DNA of 64,000 nt. Source: Adiantum capillus-veneris. Its lineage: Eukaryota; Streptophyta; Polypodiopsida; Polypodiales; Pteridaceae. The stretch covers positions 35,676,558-35,740,557 of the forward strand of contig CM043946.1 in the NCBI GenBank assembly GCA_014529385.2. The letters are read 5' to 3'. The position numbers were made by a program, and so were the translations under genes. The notes beneath the pieces were generated by a model. It made no database searches and was not told where the DNA came from. It saw nothing but the letters and a program-made list of their open reading frames with translations. Positions 45,856 to 55,560 of this stretch are shown one piece after another; the stretch's first letter is position 1; each line of letters begins with the position of its first letter.

Positions 45856-46349
45856 CTAATGTGCAGGCGAAGATTGAAAAGCATCCGAAGAAGGAGACTC
45901 TCTCAGTCTCTTCTTTTCCAAAGCACGATACATATGATTTGCATGATAATGATAAGCATGATGATTTGCATGATAATGATGTGATTATTCACAAGCATGA
46001 TAAATTGCACGAAAAAGATGTGATTGTTCACAAGGATGATGGCGTAGTTGATACTTTTTCTAGCGAAGCTAACCTCGTTGCAGATTCTATCGATCACGAA
46101 CAACCGATCTTGGCTCTCGAGTCGAGGTCCAAAGAACCCCCTCAGGAAGTATTAAGTGTTTGAATGATTAGTCAACACGCATTGTTCGAGTGTTTCATTC
46201 GTGATGCTTTCCTATATTCTAGTCACCGTCCTTATGTGATCCCTTTTCACAGGCATGCCATATTGCACGATGAACACGATTCACTCATGAATGAGCACGG
46301 ATGTATGCGGAACTCTCATGAAAAGATGAAATGTGAAACCGGCCCGTAG
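45856..46349 (+). pseudogene. RT-J post-protease region with His/Asp-rich repeats
   Basis: Continuation of the protease frame. It begins SNVQAKIEKHPKKE, then runs through a His/Asp/Asn-rich repeat (KHDDLHDNDVIIHKHDKLHE) and an acidic tail to a stop at about 46,163; a further in-phase frame (46164-46349) has FHRHAILHDEHDSLMNEHG. There is no catalytic motif. In a full-length Ty3 element RT would start here. The repeat could be a metal-binding or simply disordered linker; this is open. Confidence 0.5.
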
Positions 46350-47880
46350 GGCGGTAGGCGTTGGCTTTCACCCGAAATTCTTTACTTTATACACACACAC
46401 AGAGCACTTTGCAAAGAGAACCCGTAATGGGAATTAACACTTCAACTCACACACGGCTCGGAAGCTAGAATGCTCCGAGCAGACGCCGACAACCTGTAGG
46501 CCCCAAAATTGGCGCCCCTTTCGGTATTTCTTTATTCTTTAGGAGGGTGAATTACAAGGTAAGGTCCTGGGAATCCTTCACGTGTATCCACCTAGATACC
46601 ATTTGATTTGGCCAAATTTCGGCAGCATAACAGCCCCAAAACTTGCGCGAAACCAATTCCCCTACTGGAACTCGCTTGCACTGTCGTATACCCTCTGATT
46701 CCTGTCCAAAAACAGTAAATTCAGCACGCTGTATTTACTGGTTTTTGCCCTGTTTTCAGCCCCAAACAGTCCCCTAGCTGTCCTTTGCCAGTGGGGCACG
46801 ATTCCCAATGATCCTGGCGTCCGTATGGCTGAAAAACAGTCAAATTACAGCGCATACACAGCGCTGATTTTGCACCAATACGGTGAGGTTATGACCCTCA
46901 CCAGTGCCTGCTTTGGAGCAGCAGTTAGCTACCCCTGTTCCTGCTCAAGGAGGCTCTTGCCTCAGCACAAAAGCATGAACCCACACAAGTGTACATCAGT
47001 CAAATGAGTAGCCCTCTTGTGGGGCATCACATAACTGCACGTAGGGGAGAAAGAGAGCAGTATGTAGCGTGCGGGGCATCACTCCCGTCACCATACTGTG
47101 CATAGAGGGCAAGGTAAGCATTCCATAGCTTCTGTACCTGTTGCAATCCGCCTGTGGATGAAAATGGCGCCCCCTTTGATGATATGCAGCTCGTTTTTGC
47201 CTCCCAGAGTGGCAGAATCGCTCACAAGCTGACACGTCGCCCAGTTTCCGAGTTTGGGCTTTCCATGCTAAAAATATCTCAACTGGTGCGTCAGTTGACT
47301 TCGCGGCAGAGTTGTAAAGTGTTCCCCTAGTCATACCAAAAGTAATGACACGAACACATTTCGTGGCCCAAAATAGCAGTTCCCTAAATTTTAGGAGATA
47401 CTTCCGTTGGGCTCCCACTGGTCTTCTGACCATCTATCCTCATTGGGACCGCATCCAAAAATGCAATGTGGCCCAACTGTCGGATACTTTTTGTTGGTAG
47501 TCCCACCTTGACTTTACGCCTTAATTGAGTTCACTTCCTAGTATCCACCAACTTGCTAAGTGCGACGGGGGGACCTATATGATCTTGCTCTGAGCCTAGA
47601 CATCCTCTTACCATACGAATTCCAGTGCCGACCACTTCCCGTCTGCGGGTGAATCTACCATTCACATTGGCCATACAATGTCCGACCGTTTGCTACTTCA
47701 AAAAGAGGGTCTCAAAATAAATAAAATAAACCCCATTGGAAAGAAACCAACAACCAAGGTTAGCAGTTGCCACATCTCTGTGACATGGTTAATAACTGCC
47801 ACGTCCTCGTGACAAAATGTTTGCACCCAAGGAATTCACATTCCATGTCTCTTCCTTAGCATGACACGGTATTAGAAAGC
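46350..47880. other. Unexplained 1.5-kb block inside RT-J
   Basis: Different in texture from its surroundings: CA repeats near 46,391, a GTAGGCCCCAAAATTGGCGC stretch near 46,497 and only accidental frames (46996-47433 minus is the longest). It may be a further inserted element, but no LTR pair, terminal inverted repeat or convincing target duplication could be read. Confidence 0.35.
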
Positions 47881-47892
47881 GCACAAGAAGGA

Positions 47893-48386
47893 TTGAGCAT
47901 CAAGCATCTACATTTCCATTGTGTTTTGCCACCGTTGATTGATTTAGATCAGAAAGACAAGTTTCGATTCCATTGTTTGCGTGTGTTTGATGAACGGTTT
48001 GGCACTCCGTCACTTTGTTCATCTGCATTGCATGCACAGTTTTTTCGAACGAATAGTCTTTTTCCAATCACTTTACATGGAAAGGGTATGTTCATGTTTT
48101 TGTGTTGGAAGTGGTTTCAGGAATTTCAGCCTCGGAGATTCTTGAAGAAGGTAGACGCATGACTATAGACGAAGTTGAAGCATTGAAGGAGCCACAGATG
48201 ACTGTGTCGCTTTCGGCGCGGCCCAAAGAAGCAAGCGTTGTAGACCTTTAAGAAGTTGAAGTATCGCATGACCCACACATCAAAGAGGGCCGGCGAAGAG
48301 TCCTTTCCAGGATTCCAGACACTATCGCCGATCTCCCTCAACGCCATACAGTTCGGTACAAGTACCTCACTTGTAAAAGGAGGGGA
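47893..48386 (+). pseudogene. RT-J 3' coding piece and polypurine tract
   Basis: The frame 47893-48162 (start MSIKHLHFHCVLPPLIDLDQ) has no known domain. Another frame then gives SEILEEGRRMTIDEVEALKE and MTVSLSARPKEASVVD, also present in the inverted copy at 38.2-38.5 kb. The region ends in the polypurine tract (48,375-48,386) directly before the 3' LTR. Confidence 0.55.
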
Positions 48387-49552
48387 TGTCACGTGACACA
48401 TCTAACCCTATGTGTACGTGCACAAGCTACTTCATGACATGGGTTCATTTCAGTTAGCTTAGGAAGTGTTTTGGCACTTTTGTAAGTCTATTCGTAGACC
48501 GTGCATGTCCAGACACTTAGAATAGATGCATATCCTCTGGTTGCACACAGCATGATCATCAGGAGCATTTTTACAGTGCATAGACCTATTTTCCCTATTT
48601 TTGACATTTTTCACTTATTATTTTTAAGTGACTTTTGTTGGAAACTGGGTAGGGCAAATTCACTAAGCATGTATATAAGTAAACCTAGCACTAGCACTTT
48701 CTGGCAGAAGAGGCAGCAGGAACACTTTGTTCAATAAGCAACTTCTCAGCAAGACCACCATCAGCAGACCTAGCGTTCTGCATGATGCAAGCCTAGCGTT
48801 TTCACCCAGAACTAGCCTTGGCGTTTTTGCACAACAGATCAGCCCTGGCAACAGCAGGACAGCAAAAACACTAGCGTTTTTGCAACAGAAGAGAGATCAG
48901 CCCTAGCGTTTTTGCAGCAGCATAACAGCCAGCGTTTTGCAGTTCCGTCGCGACAAGAGCTCAAGAAGGACCAGCGTTTTCAATTTTCAGAATAGACACA
49001 CCGCAGTAGAGTCCCACGAACCTCGCAGATCTCACCTTCCTGCAATAGATCCTCGCCGCACGGTCAGATTCATCGAAGTTTGCAGTTTCAGCCCGGAAAA
49101 GGCAGATTTCAGCATCTGCGTTTTCAGTGCTTCGTCCTTGCATCGTCGTCATCGCCATCGTCACCGACATAGAGTCAGAATTCAACAAATAAAGATTTGG
49201 AGATTTCAGCCATTAACGTTTTCAGATTTCAGCCCGTCTCATCGTCGTCGACATCGTCGACAAGTCCAAGCATTGTAGAGATTTGTGCAATCAATAGTAA
49301 ACCGCTCTCGCCATAGAGAGTGGGGCCTTCGGAGGAGGGTTTGACAACATTCTGGTGTCATATTCTTCTCTCTCTATCTCTCAGTCTCATGCACCTTCAT
49401 TCACAGTGTTTATCCACTGTTTGTGATCGTTTGCACTCTCTCACTAAAGGAACGGAAGGCTCTCCCTTCCGTAAGTAAAAGGAACCCTTGAGCACAGTTC
49501 GGAGCACTCATCTTGAGCAAAGTTTCAACATTCACTTCCGTTGCACCTTACA
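48387..49552 (+). repeat. RT-J 3' LTR
   Basis: 1,166 bp, TG...CA, TATATAAG box near 48,670 and at least eight GCGTTTT words between 48,770 and 49,225. Followed by TSD GTGAA. Confidence 0.92.
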
Positions 49553-49580
49553 GTGAAGCAACAAAGTGGTGTAAGTAACA

Positions 49581-51832
49581 CCCCCTCTCAGCACTTGATG
49601 TTGAACAAACCGCATGAAGCCGAAGATGTGAGGCAAATGATGAAGATGTCTGTTGCGATGACCACTAAAGGACAATACTCCGACAAACTCCGCGAGTGTA
49701 GCAGGGGCCAAGAAATCTCCATGGTAAAGTGTCGTCACGAGCAGCATAGTAACCTGCAGTACTCCGCCGATATGGGGTGATGATACTGCCTGAAGGTCCC
49801 GAACTCGGTGTGAAAACAACTCCTTATCATAAAAGAAGTATCAATAGACCTGCGAGTGTCATGCCCAATAGGATCTGTGGTGTCTGTAGTCAACCCGTCT
49901 GGAGAAAACGGAGAAGCCTAGGAACTGTCATGAGAATGATCGGAAGCCTATCAATGCATGAATCTGTAACCCAACGTGGCCACGTGGCTAAGCTTTGTAA
50001 AACCCCAGGAAGGCCAAATGTAGGAATCTGCGCCGTAAACTCCTCTAAATCAAGGAAAGCCAGACTAAACAATCTGCATTGTAGAAGCTATCGTAAGTTG
50101 CAACAATCACCCATAGACCGCACGGACCACCACCGGATGGTGTCCTGTCAATAGGTAGGGTAATCCAAGATGAGGGAAAAGCCAGACTAAGCAATCTGCG
50201 CTGTTAAGGGCCTCTGAGAAGAGGTGTGGTCAGACCAAGCTGTCTGCACCGTAATCATCCTGTAGAAGAAGGGAAGCCAGACTGAGGAGTCTGCGTTGTC
50301 AAGATCCTCTAAGAAGAGGAAAGGCCAGACTAATCTGTCTACATCGTCCTGCCTGTATCTCTTGCCTCCAATCCTCCGATGTCAACCAAAACAGAATCCG
50401 CGCCAACAATGCCACCAAACCGCCTGTCGGTGTGGCTCTCAATGTGAATGAGCTAGAAGTGGCCTATTGCCTAGGTCGGGGGATGAGTCCGCTGTAAGGT
50501 TACCGAGGGTGAGTGTAAGCAACTCTGAAGGTAGCAATCCAAATGATCAGGAGTGTAGAAGAGCAACTGCACTACCATCCAAGCCAAGCTCTGGGTGACT
50601 CCGGATGTAGTCATGGGATGCCTGATCTCCCGCATCTTGCGGGTAAACTCTCCAAGAGAGTCTAAAGCACCGAAGTCCCACTCCAGTCTGTAAATCCAAG
50701 CAATGAACCTGTCCAAGAAGAGATCCAAGATCCTCTCCCTAGGTCCATGTAGATGCTCCTGTGTAAGCGAGTGATCTGACGTGTCGAGGTCAAGTGGTAA
50801 GTGTCTGTCCACCCAAGATGGTGGTGTCCTCTCTGGGAATGTCGCAATCCCATATTCCATGAGCATGGCCATATCTCGTGTGTCCTCCTCTGATGAATGC
50901 ATAGGTGTGTGCATAGCAAATCACAAGTCACCACCCCTCTGGAGTGTGCAACCGCCGAATGATGGTTGGAATGAATGGATCTCCCAAGGATCGTACGTCC
51001 ATAGATCATCAAGCCGATGTCGAAGATATCGTGTGCTACAGCAGTCACTGAGAGACCGCACAGACCACCACGGATGGTGTCCTGGCGGAGGTAACTTCAT
51101 CCTCTATGAAAAGCACAAGCCATGTGGCTGCTGTCCACCCAAAAACGCAACTGCAAGGTGATGAAAACGCTGCTGTCCAGCGAGTTTCAGCGTGCTCGTA
51201 CGCTCCTAGCATGGTCCGTAGCGGTGCAGAGTATGGGAAGGATGGTGAATCATTGTCACTGCCCTAGATGGGCTGAAAACATAGAAAACAGCAAGGGGTA
51301 ATGGCTGAAATCTTATGAAGGCGGAGAGGATACTCGCCGGCAATGCACCAAATGCAAAGCCGGGCAGGTGGTGGCGAGATCCGGGGTTTAGAGGCTGAGC
51401 GCAGCCCTCTTGCTGCCAAAACGCAAGTCAATTGGCAGTAAACTTTTGTTGCACTTGTTGGCACCAAAAACCTTCTGTTTGCTGAAAAAACAAAGGCTTG
51501 ATGGGTATCCTAGGTGCCCAGCAACTTGTGGAAGGTGTCAACGACACAAAGAGACCAATAAAACAGCTGAAAAACGCAGATGGAGCAGAGGAGGTTTCTG
51601 GTGATGAAATGATCCCAGAAGTGAAGCGCTAGCAGCCAGATGCAAAAACGCTGACTTGATCTGCAAAAACGCGGGTGGAGGGGGATCCTTTGCGATGAAA
51701 AAACGTAGATCTCATCGCTCGCCTGGTTGTTTGCAAAACGCTAGCAGATTTTTCATGAAAATGCTGGTTATGCTGATCTTGGGAGGAGAACCTGATATGC
51801 AGATGCACTGTCCCAGACCATGGAAAGCCTAA
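49581..51832 (-). pseudogene. RT-I internal region
   Basis: Minus-sense order: leader with AAAACGC words in plus reading (51,840-51,100), two overlapping frames (50662-51048; 50471-50914 with RILDLFLDRFIAWIYRLEWD and QSLAWMVVQLLFYTPDHL), then a tandem array (50,050-50,360), then plain DNA to the polypurine tract. The 147-residue frame is helix-rich and could be a gag remnant, but it matches no family I know. Confidence 0.45.
50050..50360 (-). repeat. ~48-bp degenerate tandem array in RT-I
   Basis: Repeats of GCCAGACTAAGCAATCTGCG-like and CCTCTAAGAAGAGGAA-like parts at about 50,059, 50,180, 50,230, 50,275 and 50,323. Each part is itself an inverted repeat (CAGAC/GTCTG-like and CCTCT/AGAGG). 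Confidence 0.65.
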
Positions 51833-51845
51833 GCTGCTGATACCA
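51833..51845 (-). other. RT-I primer-binding site (initiator-Met type, diverged)
   Basis: On the minus strand TGGTATCAGCAGC directly abuts the end of the right LTR. It defines the right LTR as 5'. Confidence 0.75.
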
Positions 51846-52178
51846 TATCAGAGTGAGCAAGTGCGGAAGCGTGATAGAGAGAGAGAGAGAGAGAGAGTAG
51901 ACACAAACGCCAGAGATGGTGAAGAGGGGGCGATCAGGCCCCCATGACTACCATGAGCAGAAGAATAGGTGCCTAAGGGGAGGTAGGGCAAGGCCTGATG
52001 AAAATCCCCACAACCCAACAAAAAAATGATATATGGAAATATATGTGGGCGCCCGGACAAAAGTGGACGGCCAACCCCAAACTCAGGCGGCTGGTCCCTA
52101 GGCTATCAACCCGAAGACATACTAGCCATACAAGTATGCCCTAGACCTGTGAAGCAGCAGAGTGGTGTAAGTCTAACA
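51846..52178 (-). repeat. RT-I 5' LTR (right)
   Basis: 333 bp; partner of the split left LTR. It shows the target sequence of RT-J uninterrupted (TGTGAAGCAGCAGAGTGG). A GA tract lies at 51,876-51,897. Terminal CA has become TA. Confidence 0.85.
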
Positions 52179-52183
52179 ACTTA

Positions 52184-52376
52184 AACCTCCCTGTAGGATG
52201 TTTCCTAGAAAGCTTCCCCTTGAGGTAGTTAAGCATCGAGGGCGGTTGAGCCTCCTTGCAGGAAGCTTCCCCTTGAGGAGGTTAAGCATCAAGGGTGGTT
52301 AAGCTTTTTTCCCCTACTTTGTTTCCTAGCAAGCTTCGTCTTGAGGCAATTAAGCATAAAGGGCGGTTAAGCATTC
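52184..52376. repeat. ~65-bp tandem array, right part
   Basis: Continuation of 40,741-40,911, with AAGCATC-type anchors at 52,231, 52,284 and 52,352 and GCTTCCCCTTGAGG segments. It lies just upstream of the RT-K gag and may be the enhancer-like part of an RT-K LTR. Confidence 0.8.
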
Positions 52377-52604
52377 CATCTATACATAGGTGCCACGAGT
52401 GAGATTGTGATCACTTTTTCACTACAAACTCTGACGCAACACAAAACTCTCTCTCTCTCTCTCTCTTCCCCTCCCGCTCCATCCCTTGTTTTCTTTCATA
52501 TCTTCTTTTATACCTACTATCATTATTCTCATTTACCTAAGTGCGTTGGGCATTTTCCCCAAGCAAGCCTCTACTACATACTCTCTTACATCACTATCTA
52601 CGCA

Positions 52605-53580
52605 CCATGGCATCACACGATGGATCTCTGCATAGGATTGGCGCCGCTAGCGCGCTTCTACCCATGGAGGAAACGCTAGTTTCTCCTCTCGACTCCACAC
52701 GCATGGGCATCATTCCGCAAGCTCTCCTTCTCCATCTCCCAAGGCTTTCGATGCCTCTCTCATAGCCGTTCTTCGACACATGCCGAAGGAGATGCAAAAG
52801 CAACTCTTGGAGAATTGCGCTATGCCGATCCAATTTCGCCCGCGGCTATGAGCACTTCGCCTCTTCAATTCAATCCCGACCCCTTCAAAGGGGAGTGGAA
52901 GGAGTGCAAAGAGACCACTGTTGACTCTCGGTTGGCAAAATGGACGGTCTACTTTGATTTGTACCACTGTATCAATGCCCACCACATCGGTCAGATACAA
53001 ATCATGATGCAAGGCAAGGTCTACACATGATGGGTAAGGTTACGCCCTCAGCCGACAACGTGGTTAGATTTTCAATCGGTCTTTCACGCTCGCTTCGTGC
53101 AAGTGGACAAGAACGAATGCTACAAGAAACAATTCAAGTTGGATATGGGAAAGAAAGCTTTGGACGCTTACTCACAGGAATTCGAGGACCTCGTCCATAA
53201 AACAAAGGCCTTGAAAGACCCAAAAGTCATTTTACATATGTTGTATCTATAGGGATTGCCGCCGGCGTACAAAATGAGGTATTGCACAATCTCATTCCAT
53301 CACTAGAGACATCTACAAATTTGCAAAGAACTACTATAATAATTTGGTCGTCTGGAAGTAGCCCAGTGGTGGGGGAGACCTCTAACTGCGACAACTCTTC
53401 GTCGAAGTGTAAGCGCTTCACTACTTCAGCAGCTTTAAATCAGTCAACGGCACCTTTGCAGAAGAAATTCAAGGAGAATTGCAAAGGCAAAGCTACTTAT
53501 ACTGACGATCAAAAGAAGAATTGATCCTATGATTACCATCAGACCGACCACTTCCACGACAACAAGGATTGCCCTTAGTA
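52605..53580 (+). pseudogene. RT-K gag
   Basis: Starts at CACCATGGC with MASHDGSLHRIGAASALLPM. After a frame change come PLQFNPDPFKGEWKECKETT, KWTVYFDLYHCINAHHIGQ, TWLDFQSVFHARFVQVDKNE and DAYSQEFEDLVHKTKALKDP, the capsid pattern of chromovirus Gag. The end SYDYHQTDHFHDNKDCP is in the place of a zinc knuckle but keeps only its His and last Cys. Several stops. Confidence 0.7.
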
Positions 53581-53699
53581 GGATCTCGGAGGTGAATACT
53601 TCTTTCATTCACTAAAATCTCGGCTGATTTATCTCTCTCTCTCAAGAGCTGTTGCCCTAAGGATCCTCACTTGGTGAGATTTGGCAACAAATCCAAGAA

Positions 53700-54267
53700 G
53701 GATTCCGTAGCCTGGAAAGCAATGGCGGTATGGACGCCCATCGGCAAATTACGGAGAGAAAGGTGGCGGAAAAGTATTCCATTCCTAGTGGATTGCTTTT
53801 CAAGCACATCAAAATGTGTGCGCCCATTGATGAGCATATCCGCGAAAAAATTTTGTTTGAGTGTCATGATGCTCTACGAGCGGGATACCCTTGCATAAAC
53901 CGTACTTTGGTCTTATAGTAAGTCATTACTTCTATTGGCCACACATGAAAGCTTTTGTTGAAAAGTATGTGCGTAGATGTGCACAGTATCAACTCAACAA
54001 AGCTTAACGTTAAAGGTATGCTGAGCTCTTACATTCTCCGCAAATTCCCGACGACAAGAAATGAACTAGCATTTCTATGGATTATGTAGTTGGATTGGCC
54101 CAGACCAATCGTGGTCATAATGCCATTTGGGTCATCGTTGATTAAGTCACAAAGATGGCGCGCTTTATTCCTACCTGCTTGTGTATATCATCCTCGGATC
54201 ATCTTGAAACCAATGGACAAACCGAACGCACTGACCAGACAATGGAGGACATGCTTCTCGCATATGT
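53700..54267 (+). pseudogene. RT-K integrase, N-terminal part with internal deletion
   Basis: EKYSIPSGLLFKHIKMCAPI, FECHDALRAGYPCINRTL and FYWPHMKAFVEKYVRRCAQY form the zinc-binding HHCC part (first Cys position uncertain). SISMDYVVGLAQTNRGHNAI has the first catalytic Asp. After ARFIPT the sequence jumps to DHLETNGQTERTDQTMEDML, which holds the catalytic Glu; about 75-90 residues between, including the second catalytic Asp, are missing. Confidence 0.8.
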
Positions 54268-54706
54268 TGTGACAAACTGCTGACGTGTCGACCTACTGAA
54301 GAATGGGGCTACCGGCCGAGGGGCCTAAACCCTAGAAGAAGAAGAAGCAACAGAAGAAGCAACAGCAAATTTTCGAAAATTGCATAGCTACTGATGACGT
54401 GGCAGATTTTCGAAAATTGCATTGGCATGATGACGTGGCAGGCTGTAAGGATTTCCGCATTTTACGCTGGCTGCTGTACGGATTTCTATGATTTACGTTG
54501 GAAGCTTTTAAATTTGAAGGCTTTTCATGTAGAACTGCTTTTTGGGCCTAGGGCCTTTAAATATGAGGCTAGGGCTCATTCTTTAGCATGCTTCCTCGAG
54601 AAGGTGCCGAGTCTGGAGTACCGGCTTGTACTGTGTTGATGCAATATAAAGAAATACCGAAAGGGGCACCAAGGTTTGGGATCAATACTCTATGGGGTGG
54701 AATTTC

Positions 54707-54788
<82 letters not shown>

Positions 54789-54852
54789 AGTTGTTATTGA
54801 AGTGCTAAAAGTATGTTCTTTTCTATCGGCACGTGGTGCCAGTCTTGTGACA
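54268..54852. mobile_element. Solo LTR in RT-K integrase
   Basis: A 585-bp segment TGTGACAAAC...CTTGTGACA flanked by perfect TATGT duplications (54,263-54,267 and 54,853-54,857). It includes an ATATAAAGAAA TATA-like element and a 78-bp (CT)n tract. The integrase reading continues in register after it (YVSHRQSTQ). It differs from the LTRs of RT-I and RT-J. Its orientation is probably plus. Confidence 0.88.
54709..54786. repeat. (CT)n microsatellite, ~78 bp
   Basis: Pure CT run inside the solo LTR, 3' of the TATA-like box. Confidence 0.97.
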
Positions 54853-55545
54853 TATGTCTCCCATCGTCAATCTACTCAGATTGATATCTCCCCCAAATTA
54901 TAACAATACTAAGCACTCCGCTATTGGATATAGCCCGTCCATACTTATGTATGGTTATAAACCGGAACCACCCATCGCCACTCAATTCAAGGCATTAAGA
55001 TGCAATCCGCGGCCAATTTCTTGTGTGACATGCAAGAAATGCTCGCGATCACTAAGGAAAGCACAAAGATAGCCCAAGATCGGGCCACCTTTTATGCTAA
55101 CCCGCACCGATAGCCTCTTAATCTCCATGAGGAGATGTGGGTGTACCTTAAGGTATTGAATGGTACAGGAAAATTATATTGTTGACCATTCCAAATTATC
55201 AAGAAGATTAGTGATGTCTCCTACAAACTAGATTATCCTCCAACATTACTCTCCATCTTGTGTTCCACGTTAGCTACTTGAAGGAGCGGTTGGGACACGA
55301 TAAACAAGTGATTCTTCTAGAGGAAGACCTGAGTTTGGAGGATACCGCACGTTAAATTCCACTTGAACTAGAATTCGTTATGGATCAAAGGGTCAAGCAA
55401 TCTTGAAAGGCTTCTTACCCCAAGTATTTGATCAAGTGAATGAGTCAAACGCTACCAAGGAAGCAATATGCTTGTTGAAGAGACGTTTCTCCAATTTCAT
55501 AGCCGAGGACATTGATGAGGACAACAATTACAAATAAGGGGAGAA
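54853..55545 (+). pseudogene. RT-K integrase C-terminus and chromodomain remnant
   Basis: YNNTKHSAIGYSPSILMYGY, IAQDRATFYANPHR, LNLHEEMWVYLKVLNGTGK and KISDVSYKLDYPPT form the integrase end (GPY/F-like). Further on, FVMDQRVKQS, ASYPKYLIK, EAICLLKRRFSNFIAEDIDE and DNNYK are a chromodomain pattern, which in chromoviruses guides integration to heterochromatin. Broken by stops and frame changes. Confidence 0.7.
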
Positions 55546-55560
55546 GTATTACATTCCAAA

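Larger units (their letters stand above)
41281..49552 (+). mobile_element. RT-J: gag-protease LTR retrotransposon without visible RT or integrase
   Basis: LTRs 41,281-42,454 and 48,387-49,552 (TGTCACGTGA...CTTACA), TSD GTGAA, initiator-Met primer site at 42,456 and polypurine tract AAAAGGAGGGGA (48,375-48,386). Internal genes are gag (42,697-43,883), zinc knuckle (near 44,150) and protease (44,264 onward). Downstream coding-like DNA shows no RT, RNase H or integrase. A solo LTR of the same family sits in the protease region, and 46,350-47,880 is unexplained. Inserted into the RT-I 3' LTR. Confidence 0.88.
40917..52178 (-). mobile_element. RT-I: LTR retrotransposon carrying RT-J inside its 3' LTR
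   Basis: Left LTR (40,917-41,280 plus 49,558-49,580) and right LTR (51,846-52,178) share the order TGTGAGAGTGAGC..., GA tract, GATGGTGAAGAGGG..., CTAGACNTGTGAAGC..., GTGTAAGT..., AACA. TSD ACTTA flanks both. Primer site (51,833-51,845) and polypurine tract (49,581-49,590) give minus orientation. The internal part without RT-J is only 2.3 kb and has no recognisable RT or integrase, so it is a small, probably non-autonomous element. Confidence 0.85.
52400..55560 (+). mobile_element. RT-K: Ty3 chromovirus relic lacking protease, RT and RNase H
   Basis: Gag (52,605-53,580) is followed directly by integrase (53,700-55,200) and a chromodomain remnant (55,360-55,545). Protease and RT are absent, so a large internal deletion occurred. 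A solo LTR interrupts the integrase. LTR limits were not found. Confidence 0.75.

Noticed and set aside
42697-46163. An env-like or third gene in RT-J
   Set aside because: No signal peptide, membrane segment or conserved extra domain was seen; the post-protease segment is low complexity.
46996-47433. 145-residue minus frame as a gene
   Set aside because: Mixed composition, no motif and no neighbouring coding support.
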